The notes: a model not told the origin generated them from the sequence alone. A stretch of DNA of 46,783 nt from Candidatus Acidiferrum typicum (GCA_002478115.1 DLMH01000126.1:1-46783); one strand, 5' to 3'. Counted from the stretch's first letter, positions 14,594 through 23,246 are shown. Translations and numbers: made by a program.

Positions 14594-15993
14594 GGGACGC
14601 TCCGTTCCCCGAGTCCATCGGCTTCGCGTTCCATCCGGCGCGTGAGACTGCGCAGATAGCCCGCAGTGCGCGGGTCCTCTAGTTTCTGTGGGTCCGTCCA
14701 CAGATCGTTTCCCGTTGCATACACGAAAACAGCCACGAGAGGCGCAACCTCGAGAGCGCGGCGGATTTCACTCTCAGACACAAACACGCACCATGGCGAG
14801 GAATAGCGTGCAACAAGCTGCGTCTCCTGTGAACGGTCCTGTCCGAAAGCTCGCCTGAAATGTTCCAGGAGATACTGGAAAGTGAGGAAGGGATGTCCCA
14901 CAAAGGCCTCCGCCCAATCGAGGAACATGCAGCCGGTGGGGGAACAAATGATATTTCCCGGATTGAGATCCAGGTGCCCCAGGGTGTTGGGAATACCTGT
15001 CTCTTCAAGAACCGTGAGGGCATCCTGGACCCGTGCGGAGAGACGATGAAGTTCGTCGCGGGAGAGGGCCGCGGGCGGCATCTTGGTCTGGCGTTCCATC
15101 ATTTCGCTCATAGTTCGAAAAAAGGGCTGCACCAGGTCCGCGAGCGCCCATGCACGCAGATCGCGGGCGCCGGGGTCGAGAAGGTGCAAACTCCTTCCGA
15201 GCGACTGAATCTGCAATTCCGCAAGGTCCGTGGCCACGGCTTCCCAAGACGCAAGCGTGGAGCACTCGTTAAGGAGGGTCCCCTCCGCCTCTCGCGCAAG
15301 CCAGCCGTTCCACTCCGGTCGCGTGGCGATGATCTCTGGTAGGAAGCGAGAGAAAAGATGGGCGAGGGCGAGCGTGAGAGGATATTCGCGCTGGTTTGGG
15401 GTGCCCACGGCCTTGAACCAAACCGCCGGCCCATCGGTTTCAAAGCGAATCAGGCTGAACGTTGGGCAGGCATTGAGCTGGCGGAACCTCCCGTTGAGAT
15501 GAAGCCCGTGTGTTCCGATTTGGTGTTGCACCCACTGCTGAAGATCGGGGAACCATCCAAGCCTTCCGAACGGTCCGCTCGTTGTGTTTTGCGCGTAGGC
15601 CATGGATTGCGCGATCGCCTGCCGCGCCGCTTGAAAGTCACCAGGATCGCGAAACGCACTCTCGACCAGGCAGTCGGCTGCCACCCAGCGCTTATCGTGT
15701 GGAGCTCTGTCATCAGGACTGCATGGTTCCATGATTTCGTACCAAATTTGCTGGGAGCCTGATTGCGCAGGGAGAGCCTCAAGCGAAGACAGCGATACGG
15801 CGTGAATCCCGCAGGTTTTGCTGAGAACAGCGGTGAGGTGTTCCGCGACTCTTTGCCAACGCGGAATTTGGATCTCCGGAAGAACCCGATGCGTTCCCTC
15901 AAAGCCGAGAAGGACCTCGGGATTCTCTCCCCTCAGGAGCCTGAGGAGAATGATGCGGCGGGTCTCGCGTTCTTCATGTGATTCCATGTTCAC
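14581..15993 (-). CDS. APH-fold kinase with an N-terminal non-kinase domain in the lasso operon
   Basis: GTG at 15991-15993 has GGAG 7 bases upstream; ATG at 15985-15987 is an alternative. 470 residues. The C-terminal half is an aminoglycoside-phosphotransferase/choline-kinase fold with catalytic GHLDLNPGN (H340, D342, N347) and the Mg-binding D359 in CMFLDWAEAF. Residues about 1-130 (RRIILLRLLRGENPEVLLGF ... WYEIMEPCSPDD) look like a NUDIX-type beta fold without an evident NUDIX box. Phosphorylated lasso peptides are known, but their kinases are HPr-kinase-like; an APH-type enzyme would be different. It lies 14 bases downstream of B1. Substrate unknown; Ser/Thr of the core is a candidate. 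Confidence 0.8.
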   Translation of the reverse strand: MNMESHEERETRRIILLRLLRGENPEVLLGFEGTHRVLPEIQIPRWQRVAEHLTAVLSKTCGIHAVSLSSLEALPAQSGSQQIWYEIMEPCSPDDRAPHDKRWVAADCLVESAFRDPGDFQAARQAIAQSMAYAQNTTSGPFGRLGWFPDLQQWVQHQIGTHGLHLNGRFRQLNACPTFSLIRFETDGPAVWFKAVGTPNQREYPLTLALAHLFSRFLPEIIATRPEWNGWLAREAEGTLLNECSTLASWEAVATDLAELQIQSLGRSLHLLDPGARDLRAWALADLVQPFFRTMSEMMERQTKMPPAALSRDELHRLSARVQDALTVLEETGIPNTLGHLDLNPGNIICSPTGCMFLDWAEAFVGHPFLTFQYLLEHFRRAFGQDRSQETQLVARYSSPWCVFVSESEIRRALEVAPLVAVFVYATGNDLWTDPQKLEDPRTAGYLRSLTRRMEREADGLGERSVPCPS

Positions 15994-16007
15994 AGGGATG
16001 CTCCAGC

Positions 16008-16313
16008 TCAGGTGAGGGAATTTCCGTTGCGCACCGTCAACAGGTGGTGCTTCTCGAGCGTTTCGATAAACTCACGCACGTCCGTTTCTGCCGTAGCGCG
16101 GTCGATCCCAAATTCACGCGCGAGTTGTTCCGCGATCTGTGGTTCCGCAGAGCCTTGCTTCAGGAGTTCGAGGATTCTCGATCCGACGAAGTTGAGGCGG
16201 AACATCTGCCCGTGGAGGATGTCGAGGACGATACCGCCATCCTGGCTGTGCGTGGACCGTACGTTTTCCGCAACTCGCACGATTTTGAATCCTTCCCGCA
16301 GTTTGCGGTTCAT
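16008..16313 (-). CDS. lasso RRE/B1 protein (PqqD-like)
   Basis: ATG at 16311-16313 gives 101 residues starting MNRKLREGFKIVRVAENV. A start at 16367 is possible, but the 16313 ATG overlaps the TGA of a tiny upstream ORF (ATGA), which favours it. The PqqD/RRE winged-helix core is clear: GGIVLDILHGQMFRLNFVGS, then ILELLKQGSAEPQIAEQLAREFG and TDVREFIETLEKHHLL. B1 proteins grip the Y-x-x-P leader motif and present the precursor to B2 and the cyclase. It lies between the ABC exporter and the kinase in the same operon. Confidence 0.9.
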   Translation of the reverse strand: MNRKLREGFKIVRVAENVRSTHSQDGGIVLDILHGQMFRLNFVGSRILELLKQGSAEPQIAEQLAREFGIDRATAETDVREFIETLEKHHLLTVRNGNSLT

Positions 16314-16387
16314 TCGGATTCCACGCACGTTGCCACTTGCGGCGTCCGATAGCCAGAAACATCGCAAACTGTTCGAGATTCGGTCAT
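16310..16387 (-). CDS. possible 25-aa ORF coupled to B1
   Basis: ATG at 16385-16387 opens MTESRTVCDVSGYRTPQVAT and ends in a TGA that overlaps the B1 ATG (ATGA). The spacing suggests translational coupling, but the ribosome binding site (AGGGA, 13 bases away) is poor. It could be a leader ORF, a short second peptide, or chance. Confidence 0.2.
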   Translation of the reverse strand: MTESRTVCDVSGYRTPQVATCVESE

Positions 16388-16494
16388 GGCTAGCGAATTC
16401 CCTAGGCAGGACAACAAGATACGGATAGCAGGAGACGAAACGAGCTTCGGGGGAGTGCGCGGATTCCGGGCCTAATCAAGCCCGAGCCAGTGAA

Positions 16495-16527
16495 CCCGAG
16501 CCCGCCGGCCGTAGGAAAGGGCTCGGG
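16495..16527 (-). promoter_or_regulatory. hairpin between ABC exporter and B1
   Basis: CCCGAGCCC (16495-16503) and GGGCTCGGG (16519-16527) form a perfect 9-bp stem with a 15-base loop, 13 bases after the exporter stop. A third copy of the left arm core (GCCCGAGCC, 16480-16488) could pair alternatively. No U-run follows, so partial attenuation or mRNA processing within the operon is more likely than full termination. Confidence 0.45.
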
Positions 16528-16539
16528 ATTTCCAGGCAG

Positions 16540-18435
16540 TTACGCCTCAGAGCTGCCGTCGCTTCTTGGAGTTGCCTTGACGTTTTCGTCGCGAACGATT
16601 TTTCCCGCTTCGAGGACGATCACGCGGTCCGCCCAAGCAACAGAAGAAAGGCGGTGGGACAGCAAGACAACGGTTGAGAACGGAAGAAGGAGCCGGGTAC
16701 GGTCGAGAACGATCTGTTCTACCGCCGCATCCATCGAAGAAGTCGCCTCGTCCAGGATCAGAATGCGCGGCTTCCTGAGGAGCGCCCGGGCCAGGGCGAC
16801 GCGCTGCCGTTGTCCGCTCGAGAGGCGCGACGCTCCTGGACCCAGCGGTTGTTGGTAGAGCAAGGGAAGACTCTCGACAAAAGCCGTGAGGTCCACGGCA
16901 TGGAGTACCTCGGCAAGCTCCTCTTCTGTCGCCTGGACCCGTCCCAGGCGGAGGTTCACGGCGAGCGTGTCGTCGAATAGGACTGGCGTGGCCGGGAGAT
17001 AGGCGGCTACCGAGCGCAACTCTCTGAGGCGAATCGCGCGAAGATCCACCCCGCCGTAGGATACGTACCCTGAATCGGGATCGTACAGGCGGGCGGCGAG
17101 CTTTGCGAGCGTGCTTTTGCCAGCCCCGTTTTCTCCTACCAGCGCCACGCGTTCTCCGACGGAAATCATGAGTCGGGGGATATGGAGAAGCTCTTTTTCG
17201 CCCGGGTAAGCAAACCGGAGTTCGTGGAACTCGAGGTCCGAGGAAGCACCGCAAGGCAACCGAACAGCGTGCGGACTTTCCTGGATCGTAGGCCGCAGGG
17301 CCAGCGCGGCACGCACTTGCCGGATACTCGAAAACGTCCTCTGCGCCCGCGCATACATCTCCATGGCCCCGCTCAACGGTTCGAAGAGTTGGGCGAGGTA
17401 GCTATAAAAGGCCACCAGGCTTCCGATGGTGAGGTCTCCCCGGAGCACCCTTACGCCGCCGTAGCCGAGGATGGCGGAGATGGCCAGCACGATGGCGAGG
17501 TTCGTGAAAATGCTGAAGAACACGCCGGTCCGTGCGAGCCGCAGTTGCGAACGCGCGGCCTTGGCGAAGAGCCGGTACGCCTGGCGCTCGCGGCGCGTTT
17601 CCTGCTGTAACGACTGAATCTGGACGACCGAGGGAGCGTGCTCTTCGAGGAACGAGTTTACTTCGAGTCGCTTGTCTTGCAGATCGTCGGCATGCCGTCC
17701 GAGCCGCTGACGAAAGTGGTGCCGGGTCACAAGAAACACCGGCACGAGGGGCAGAACGATGAGGGTGAGGCGGAAGCTCAGTGCGCCCATCGCAAAGATG
17801 GTGAAAGCGGTCGAAAGAAGCGTTCGAAGGATCCCGGGGAAAAGGTCGGAGCCGAGATAGGCGATCTCATCCACGGGTTCCCGGAGCGGATAGAGTTTTT
17901 CTCCCGTCGGAGTGGCTTCGTGATATTCAGCCGAGAGGCTGTCGAGATGTTTCAGAAGTTCGAGGCGAAGCGCCAAGACGATTTTTTGCGAGGCCGCGAC
18001 CGTCAACCAGCTTCCGAGGCTCGTGAAGACGACTCGTCCTTCATAACTCAGGAAGAGAAGAGCGACGGCGGAAACAAGCAGCCACGCGTCGCGCCCTGGA
18101 AGAATGCTGTCGATGAGCCATCGGAGGACGAGCGGGCCGAGAAGTCCGAGTGCGCTGCCGAAGGTAAACGCGAGGAAACTCGCGGCGTGCAGGGTCCACA
18201 CGGGACGAAGCGCGGTCGTAAGCCAGCGGAGTTCGACGGGAACAACTTTCGAAAGTGAACGAAGTGAAATGGGACTCAGTCTCTTTCTGGAAACCTTCAG
18301 AGTAGGAAAAGTTCCTCCCCGGGCGATAGAGAAAGGAGCAACTGTTCGGGTTTCGGGCCTCCTATCAAGGACTACAGGGAAAACACACGAAAGAAACGCT
18401 CGGGAGCTTCCGAGGAGTGCGCAGAAAACGGTCAT
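16540..18435 (-). CDS. ABC exporter with fused TM and ATPase domains (lasso D-type)
   Basis: ATG at 18433-18435 overlaps the regulator stop as ATGA, giving 631 residues. The N-terminal half has about six membrane helices (SFLAFTFGSALGLLGPLVLR, LLVSAVALLFLSY, TIFAMGALSFRLTLIVLPLV, FTNLAIVLAISAILG). The ATPase half has Walker A GENGAGKST, signature LSSGQRQRVAL, Walker B ILILDEATSSMD and an H-loop LLSHR. This half-transporter layout is that of lasso peptide exporters (D proteins). There is no C39 peptidase domain, consistent with leader removal by B2. Coupling to the regulator upstream and to B1-kinase-POP-B2-C-A downstream puts it in one transcription unit. Confidence 0.9.
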   Translation of the reverse strand: MTVFCALLGSSRAFLSCVFPVVLDRRPETRTVAPFSIARGGTFPTLKVSRKRLSPISLRSLSKVVPVELRWLTTALRPVWTLHAASFLAFTFGSALGLLGPLVLRWLIDSILPGRDAWLLVSAVALLFLSYEGRVVFTSLGSWLTVAASQKIVLALRLELLKHLDSLSAEYHEATPTGEKLYPLREPVDEIAYLGSDLFPGILRTLLSTAFTIFAMGALSFRLTLIVLPLVPVFLVTRHHFRQRLGRHADDLQDKRLEVNSFLEEHAPSVVQIQSLQQETRRERQAYRLFAKAARSQLRLARTGVFFSIFTNLAIVLAISAILGYGGVRVLRGDLTIGSLVAFYSYLAQLFEPLSGAMEMYARAQRTFSSIRQVRAALALRPTIQESPHAVRLPCGASSDLEFHELRFAYPGEKELLHIPRLMISVGERVALVGENGAGKSTLAKLAARLYDPDSGYVSYGGVDLRAIRLRELRSVAAYLPATPVLFDDTLAVNLRLGRVQATEEELAEVLHAVDLTAFVESLPLLYQQPLGPGASRLSSGQRQRVALARALLRKPRILILDEATSSMDAAVEQIVLDRTRLLLPFSTVVLLSHRLSSVAWADRVIVLEAGKIVRDENVKATPRSDGSSEA

Positions 18436-20063
18436 CGTAGCCGGCGGAAGAGCGCCGTGACCTCGCCAACCACTTCCGCATCTGCTCCATTCCGAAGCAT
18501 CTGCGGACGAGAAAAGCCGTCCGCAAACGGGTGTACGACGAGAGTGCTCTCTTCGAGGCTGCAGCCCGCCACGAGGTAGGTTCCGTCCCGTAGCAGGAGG
18601 ATGTAGAGAGGCTGCTCCCAAAGTGGCTTTCGTTTCAAGAAGACGGGATTCTTCAGGCGCCGGTTGACGGACACGAAAACGGCGTCCTTTAGGTACGGAT
18701 GGAGCGAAACGGTTCTGCCCCCGGTCCAGAACACATCGCGCAGAGAGAGATCAGGAAGACCCGCGACCGTGGACAACGAGTGCCGCAGAAAGAGCGGAAT
18801 CTCCTGGAACTCGGCGATCAGTGGCGACAGAAAACGCGGCTGTTTTTTGTTTCGGGCAGAAGCATCGTTCGCCGTCCGTGGAGCATCCGGTGTACCGCGG
18901 CCAACGAGCCCATCCGGAATGGGTTCGCGACCAGAATCGCCGGTGTCGAGGCCCGCAGCTGCGAGAAGTTCCCAGAAGCCAAGCGAGTAGAGAATACATA
19001 CCGAGACGATCTTGTGGACTTGCACGGGCAATCGAGGCCCCGTCTCATAGTCTGTGAGCGATGTGGGAGAGCAGAAGTATCTCTCATCTCGAAGGGCTTC
19101 GGCGATCCAGCGACTCGTCGCGGAGGCGTTGCGGATGGAGAGTCCGCTGCGCAACCGGGCACGTTCGAGAAGTTCGCGGAGGCCTGGCTGCGTCTCGGTC
19201 GGCGGAAGAGTTTGGGGCATTAGAAACTTCATGGAAGCCGTGGGAACTTCAGGCCGCGCACTCTTAAAAGGACGGAGTTCCCAGTCCAGGACTCCGAGGA
19301 TACGGGCTTCCGAGCCGAGCCGCAGCTCGGTTTGCGCAAACGGCAGTGTCGATGCGCGGAGCGTGACCCTGTCTTTCGTTCTCGTATGCAACCGACAACA
19401 GACGAGCCCTTGACCGTACTCCACGAGAAAGAGCCGCTCGGAGTTTTTGTTCTGCATGCTTCGGAGCAGTTCGCCGACGCTGCGGGTGTCCGCCCTCACG
19501 ATGCTCCCCGGCAATAAATCGGGAAACGCGAACGCGTCCTGCCGCCCGATCTTGGCGTAGAGAAACGGCGAAGGTTCGGGAGCAAGAAGAGAATCCGCGC
19601 GGCGCGGGTTGCCGGGAATGAGAAGCTGGCCGAGTGGGGCAACAGCGGGCGGGGCGGCAGCGCGGGGTGCGTCGCGAAACCAGCCGATCCAAGCTGCCCG
19701 GTCATACGTGGTGGGGTCCAGGAGGCAAGTCCGCGCCACGGGAAAGTCGGCCCGGAGGCGCGGTACGTCATCGAGGTGAAGGCCGAAGACGGTCAGCCAG
19801 TCGGCAAGACGGTATTTGGAAATGCGGCTGAGCGCGAGGACCTGTTCGATCCTGGGGCTGTAGCGGGGATGGCCGAGATCGTAATAGAAATCGTGGGGCA
19901 CAAGGTAGTGAGGCATCTGCCCATAGCGCAGGCGGAGCTCCCGTGAGACCTCGGATACCGTGAGATTCCGGGTCGCAAGGATCCGCTCGACGCGCTCGGC
20001 GACGCCGTAACCGGGGACGGTGTCCGAGAGGGAGCGGGAGCGAGATGCCCGGCTGCCTTTCAT
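18432..20063 (-). CDS. regulator with two tandem HTH/S24-like units
   Basis: ATG at 20061-20063 has AAGGA about 7 bases upstream; a TTG start at 20141 is less likely. 543 residues. Unit 1: HTH at about 20-95 (VAERVERILATRNLTVSEVS), then a beta-rich domain at about 165-275 (PFLYAKIGRQDAFAFPDLLP, GSIVRADT, ERLFLVEYGQGLVCCRL) resembling the LexA/S24 sensor fold. Unit 2: HTH at about 295-372 (GLRELLERARLRSGLSIRNA), then a second beta-rich domain at about 440-543. No Ser/Lys dyad is obvious. The gene is ATGA-coupled to the exporter and divergent from a single-unit relative at 20292, so it probably controls the operon. The fold call is by pattern only. Confidence 0.65.
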   Translation of the reverse strand: MKGSRASRSRSLSDTVPGYGVAERVERILATRNLTVSEVSRELRLRYGQMPHYLVPHDFYYDLGHPRYSPRIEQVLALSRISKYRLADWLTVFGLHLDDVPRLRADFPVARTCLLDPTTYDRAAWIGWFRDAPRAAAPPAVAPLGQLLIPGNPRRADSLLAPEPSPFLYAKIGRQDAFAFPDLLPGSIVRADTRSVGELLRSMQNKNSERLFLVEYGQGLVCCRLHTRTKDRVTLRASTLPFAQTELRLGSEARILGVLDWELRPFKSARPEVPTASMKFLMPQTLPPTETQPGLRELLERARLRSGLSIRNASATSRWIAEALRDERYFCSPTSLTDYETGPRLPVQVHKIVSVCILYSLGFWELLAAAGLDTGDSGREPIPDGLVGRGTPDAPRTANDASARNKKQPRFLSPLIAEFQEIPLFLRHSLSTVAGLPDLSLRDVFWTGGRTVSLHPYLKDAVFVSVNRRLKNPVFLKRKPLWEQPLYILLLRDGTYLVAGCSLEESTLVVHPFADGFSRPQMLRNGADAEVVGEVTALFRRLR

Positions 20064-20291
20064 GTCGGGAATCCTTTTCTTGCCCGGAGCAGAGAGGCAC
20101 GCGGGTTCGCTGCAGGTCAAACGTCGGCGAATTGCGCTCAACTGTGGTGCGGAATATTGGTCTGGCCGGGATCCCGGCCAAACCGAGCGTAACGGGGCGA
20201 GAAAGCGGGAGAAACCGGATGAACGGATTGAATTTCCGACTAAGATTATTCGCTAGACAATACTTTCAGAGAGCACGTATTATGCGAGGCA

Positions 20292-21104
20292 ATGGAGCCC
20301 AGCGATCCGACGCGCTCTGCGGGCGCGAAGCTTAAGGAGTTGCGCAGCCGTCTCGGCCTCACGATCCGCGAGGTCCAGGACCGCAGCATGGCCATCGCCG
20401 CTAAAGAGAACAACCTGGAGTACGTAATTTCGCATGGTTGGCTGACCGGCATCGAAAACGGGGATGGCGTGCCCAGCATTTTCAAATTTTATAGCCTCGG
20501 ATACGCGTACGGCCGGTCCGTGCGGGAGTTGGTGGGCTATTACAACGTGCGCATCGGGGAACTCGGGCGGGAGCATGCCAACTTCTCCGCCCCGAGGACG
20601 CACCTCCTCGGGAGTGCGCATCTAACGGATTCCGAGACAGTGACTCTTCCGCTTCGTTTTCGCAATGACGGTGCACTCGACAACACCAACCTGCTCTCGA
20701 AGCTTGTGGCGATCTGGGGCGACATCCCGGTGGCCCTGGTCGAGCGCCTGAGTCCACAGCGCGCGCTCTACGGCTACGTTGGGCTTAAGGATTTCACTCT
20801 CTTTCCGCTGATTAGGCCGGGAACATTCGTGCAGATCGACGTGAACCAGAGAAAGGTCCTTGCTGGTCCCCACCACACGATGGAGGAGCGCCCAGTCTAT
20901 TTTGTGGAATTGCGCCGGGGGTATGCCTGTAGCTGGTGTGAGATGAAGCAAAACCTGCTGCTGCTCGTGCCCCATCCTCTGTCTCCCGTGAAGACGGGGC
21001 AGTTAGCTTATCCACTGGAGGGGGAAATCGTGGGCCGCGTCACCGGGGTGGCCATGCGCCTCGCGGAGATGGCTCCAGACCGCGCCGCTTCGGTGAATCC
21101 TTGA
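20292..21104 (+). CDS. XRE-type regulator with S24-like C-terminal domain
   Basis: 270 residues. HTH at about 10-80 (AGAKLKELRSRLGLTIREVQ ... GWLTGIENGDGVPSIFKFY), then a beta-rich C-terminal domain (LIRPGTFVQIDVNQRKVLAG, RPVYFVELRRGYACSWCEM, LEGEIVGRVTGVA) like the sensor half of LexA/CI-type repressors. It is a single-unit relative of the double regulator that it faces across a 228-base divergent spacer, so the two probably share a control region. A TATTAT at about 20278-20283 with TAGACA 18 bases upstream could be its promoter and would put the start of transcription almost at the ATG. Ends at a strong terminator shared with the convergent ParB-like gene. Confidence 0.75.
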   Translation: MEPSDPTRSAGAKLKELRSRLGLTIREVQDRSMAIAAKENNLEYVISHGWLTGIENGDGVPSIFKFYSLGYAYGRSVRELVGYYNVRIGELGREHANFSAPRTHLLGSAHLTDSETVTLPLRFRNDGALDNTNLLSKLVAIWGDIPVALVERLSPQRALYGYVGLKDFTLFPLIRPGTFVQIDVNQRKVLAGPHHTMEERPVYFVELRRGYACSWCEMKQNLLLLVPHPLSPVKTGQLAYPLEGEIVGRVTGVAMRLAEMAPDRAASVNP

Positions 21105-21201
21105 ATGACAGAGAAGAGGGCTGGTCAGTCCTCGGAGTGTCCTTCCCTCACAACCGATGCCTTGGAATACGTCGCATGACTGAGGATAAGTAAGGAGAAC
21201 G

Positions 21202-21225
21202 GGGCCGTCCGGTGGAGGACGGCCC
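21202..21225. terminator. bidirectional terminator between convergent genes
   Basis: GGGCCGTCC (21202-21210) and GGACGGCCC (21217-21225) form a perfect 9-bp stem with a 6-base loop. It is followed by GTTCGGTTTT on the + strand and by a T-rich stretch on the - strand. It lies after the regulator stop (21104) and 20 bases after the ParB-like stop (21245). Confidence 0.8.
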
Positions 21226-21244
21226 GTTCGGTTTTGCGGTTCCG

Positions 21245-22849
21245 CTAATTTCGAGCGGTTTTTGGTTTGGGCGCGGTTCTCTCCTTCCTGCTGGCGTGCT
21301 TGTTTTTTTTCTGCGCTTTCTCTTTCTCGGCTTTGGCAACGGCAGCGCGCAACGCCTTCGTATCAACATTGTAAAGGCTGGCTGCGTTCGCCAGCGGGTC
21401 GTCGTCCTTGTTCGCGGACGTGTTTCCGGCAGGGCTGATGAGCATGGCCTCGAAAATGAGAACAGCCAGCGCCGCCGCGTCTGCCTCTTTGTAAAGCGTC
21501 CGCGCTTTCTCGGCCATTTGCCAATCATTGACGTCTTTCGGGTTTTGCAAGCCGTGGCGTTTGGCAAGGCGGCACGCCAGTTCGTGTGACAGCGAGCGCA
21601 AGAGAAACTGCGCCACCATGCGTAGCTCCTCGGTTCCGAATTGCGGCGTTACCCGCTTGAGCACGTCGGCCAGAAGGCGGTGCCGGAAGGCGAGCGTTTC
21701 TTTCGCCTTCCGGTTGGCAGCGGTTTTTTCCGCCTTCCATTGCAGCCGCTGTTTTTCTTCCTGCTGCCGGTCTCCAAAATGAATCTTGCAGGTCGTGTCT
21801 GCGCAGACTTTCACGAGACGGCCCTTGTCCACGCCGTCCGCGTGAATGGCCGGGGTCATATGGCCACAGAGCTTTTCTTCGGGCCTTGCTTCCTTGCCCT
21901 TCTTGCTTTTCCGGGTCACGACTTCAACATAGTTGCGTCGCGGGAGGATGGGCGTTTCGCCCGTCGCCTTGTAGTTCTCCGATATCATCACGAGATTTGG
22001 CATCTTCGTGACGCGTTGGGCGATGTGCGCGTCGAGCTTGCGATTGAAACACGCGGCATCGGCGCACGAATCTTCCCTGACTTCGGAGAAGAGTAGCGTG
22101 TTGAATCCCGTGCGTTTCGGGCAGTTGGCGCAACTTTCTGCTTCCGGCAAGAGCGTTTCGTCGTCTTTCGAGAACGGAACGGATTTCAGACTAAGGTAAA
22201 TGTTTTGCGTAATCCACACCTGTAAGCGGCTGATGGGCACAAGGCTGCGCTCGGTGTCGTTCGCCGCGTAGTAACCGTCGAAGCAGTGCGCTAACGCTTT
22301 GTCCTGCACGCCCACTGCGAGCTTGGCAATGAGCAGGGCGTGTTCGACGCCGATGTGTCCGGCGTTGAAAGCCTCGGCCACAGATGGAATGAGGTCCAAG
22401 AGCCTGAGCCGTTTGGCGATGTATGCCGCGTTCTTGCCTGTCTTGGCTGCTATCTTCTCTATGGTGTACCCGGCCCCTTCGCGGTCGAGCAAAGCGCGAA
22501 ACCCTTGCGCTTCCTCGAACGGATGCACATCGGCCCTCAAAATGTTCTCGACGATTTGCGTTTCGAGTGCCTCCTCGTCGGTGAGAGAAGCGATGCGGAC
22601 GGGAACTTCCCGTAAACCCGCACGCTGCGCGGCGCGGTAGCGCCGTGCTCCCGTGACGATCTCGAAATGACTATTTGTTCTCCGCACCAGAAGCGGCGAG
22701 AGGACCCCTTTGCTGCGGATGCTGTCGGCCAGTTCCTCCAGCCGTTGCTCATCGAACACTTTGCGGGGGTTGGTGCTGGATTCGGTTAACTCTGCAATGG
22801 AAACGCTTACGTACTCCTGCAATGGCTTCACTGCCTCACTCGTTTTCAT
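21245..22849 (-). CDS. ParB/RepB/Spo0J-family protein of plasmid or integrative-element type
   Basis: 534 residues; AAGGAG lies 9 bases before ATG 22847-22849. ParB N-terminal nuclease-like domain at about 14-110 (STNPRKVFDEQRLEELADSI, FEIVTGARRYRAAQRAGL, ENILRADVHPFEEA), then the KorB-type HTH at about 125-160 (IEKIAAKTGKNAAYIAKRL). The long C-terminal part contains two cysteine-rich patches (SCANCPKR, DSCADAACFNRKLD) and ends in a Lys-rich tail. This long, Cys-containing form is typical of accessory plasmids and integrative elements rather than the chromosomal ParB. It marks the start of the island backbone. No partner ParA is present. Stop at 21245 faces the shared terminator. Confidence 0.88.
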   Translation of the reverse strand: MKTSEAVKPLQEYVSVSIAELTESSTNPRKVFDEQRLEELADSIRSKGVLSPLLVRRTNSHFEIVTGARRYRAAQRAGLREVPVRIASLTDEEALETQIVENILRADVHPFEEAQGFRALLDREGAGYTIEKIAAKTGKNAAYIAKRLRLLDLIPSVAEAFNAGHIGVEHALLIAKLAVGVQDKALAHCFDGYYAANDTERSLVPISRLQVWITQNIYLSLKSVPFSKDDETLLPEAESCANCPKRTGFNTLLFSEVREDSCADAACFNRKLDAHIAQRVTKMPNLVMISENYKATGETPILPRRNYVEVVTRKSKKGKEARPEEKLCGHMTPAIHADGVDKGRLVKVCADTTCKIHFGDRQQEEKQRLQWKAEKTAANRKAKETLAFRHRLLADVLKRVTPQFGTEELRMVAQFLLRSLSHELACRLAKRHGLQNPKDVNDWQMAEKARTLYKEADAAALAVLIFEAMLISPAGNTSANKDDDPLANAASLYNVDTKALRAAVAKAEKEKAQKKNKHASRKERTAPKPKTARN

Positions 22850-22882
22850 CTCTTATTCTCCTTTATTGATTTTTCGAAATTC

Positions 22883-23176
22883 TCAATACTCTTCCGGCAA
22901 AAGAATCGTGGTCACACTGCGGTCTGCTTCGGTGATTACGTAGAGTTTTGCGTCACCTGCATTGGTGCGGTAGCTGCTTAACAGCCGGAATCCCCGTTCC
23001 AGGCTCAACTGGTTTTCCTTGCGGTCTTCCTCGCACAGCTCGCCCCAATCGCCGCGAACGTGCCGAGTCAGGAACTCCATCGGGGTCTGTCCTGCCTTTT
23101 CGAGAGCGGTCAACGCGCCGGGTGTGGCGACGATTTGGCCGAGTGGAAACAAGGGTTGTTGTTTGGTTTGCTGCAT
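22883..23176 (-). CDS. plasmid-type small protein (conserved, unknown function)
   Basis: 97 residues, AAGGGAG about 8 bases before ATG 23174-23176. The pattern PLFPLGQIVATPGALTALEK, then a central RGDWGELCEEDRKEN and a terminal TEADRSVTTILLPEEY, is a recurring small protein of plasmids and integrative elements, sometimes mislabelled as a restriction-modification subunit. It stops 33 bases before the ParB-like gene and is probably co-transcribed with it. Its function is not known. Confidence 0.75.
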   Translation of the reverse strand: MQQTKQQPLFPLGQIVATPGALTALEKAGQTPMEFLTRHVRGDWGELCEEDRKENQLSLERGFRLLSSYRTNAGDAKLYVITEADRSVTTILLPEEY

Positions 23177-23246
23177 GAGTCGAACTCCCTTGAAGGGTTT
23201 GATTTTTGCTTTCGAGGCAACGCGAAGCGGTGCATTAAAAGCAAAT

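Noticed and set aside
16368..18621. Longer start for the ABC exporter (18621)
   Set aside because: It would overlap the regulator by about 190 bases; the ATGA overlap at 18432-18435 is the natural start.
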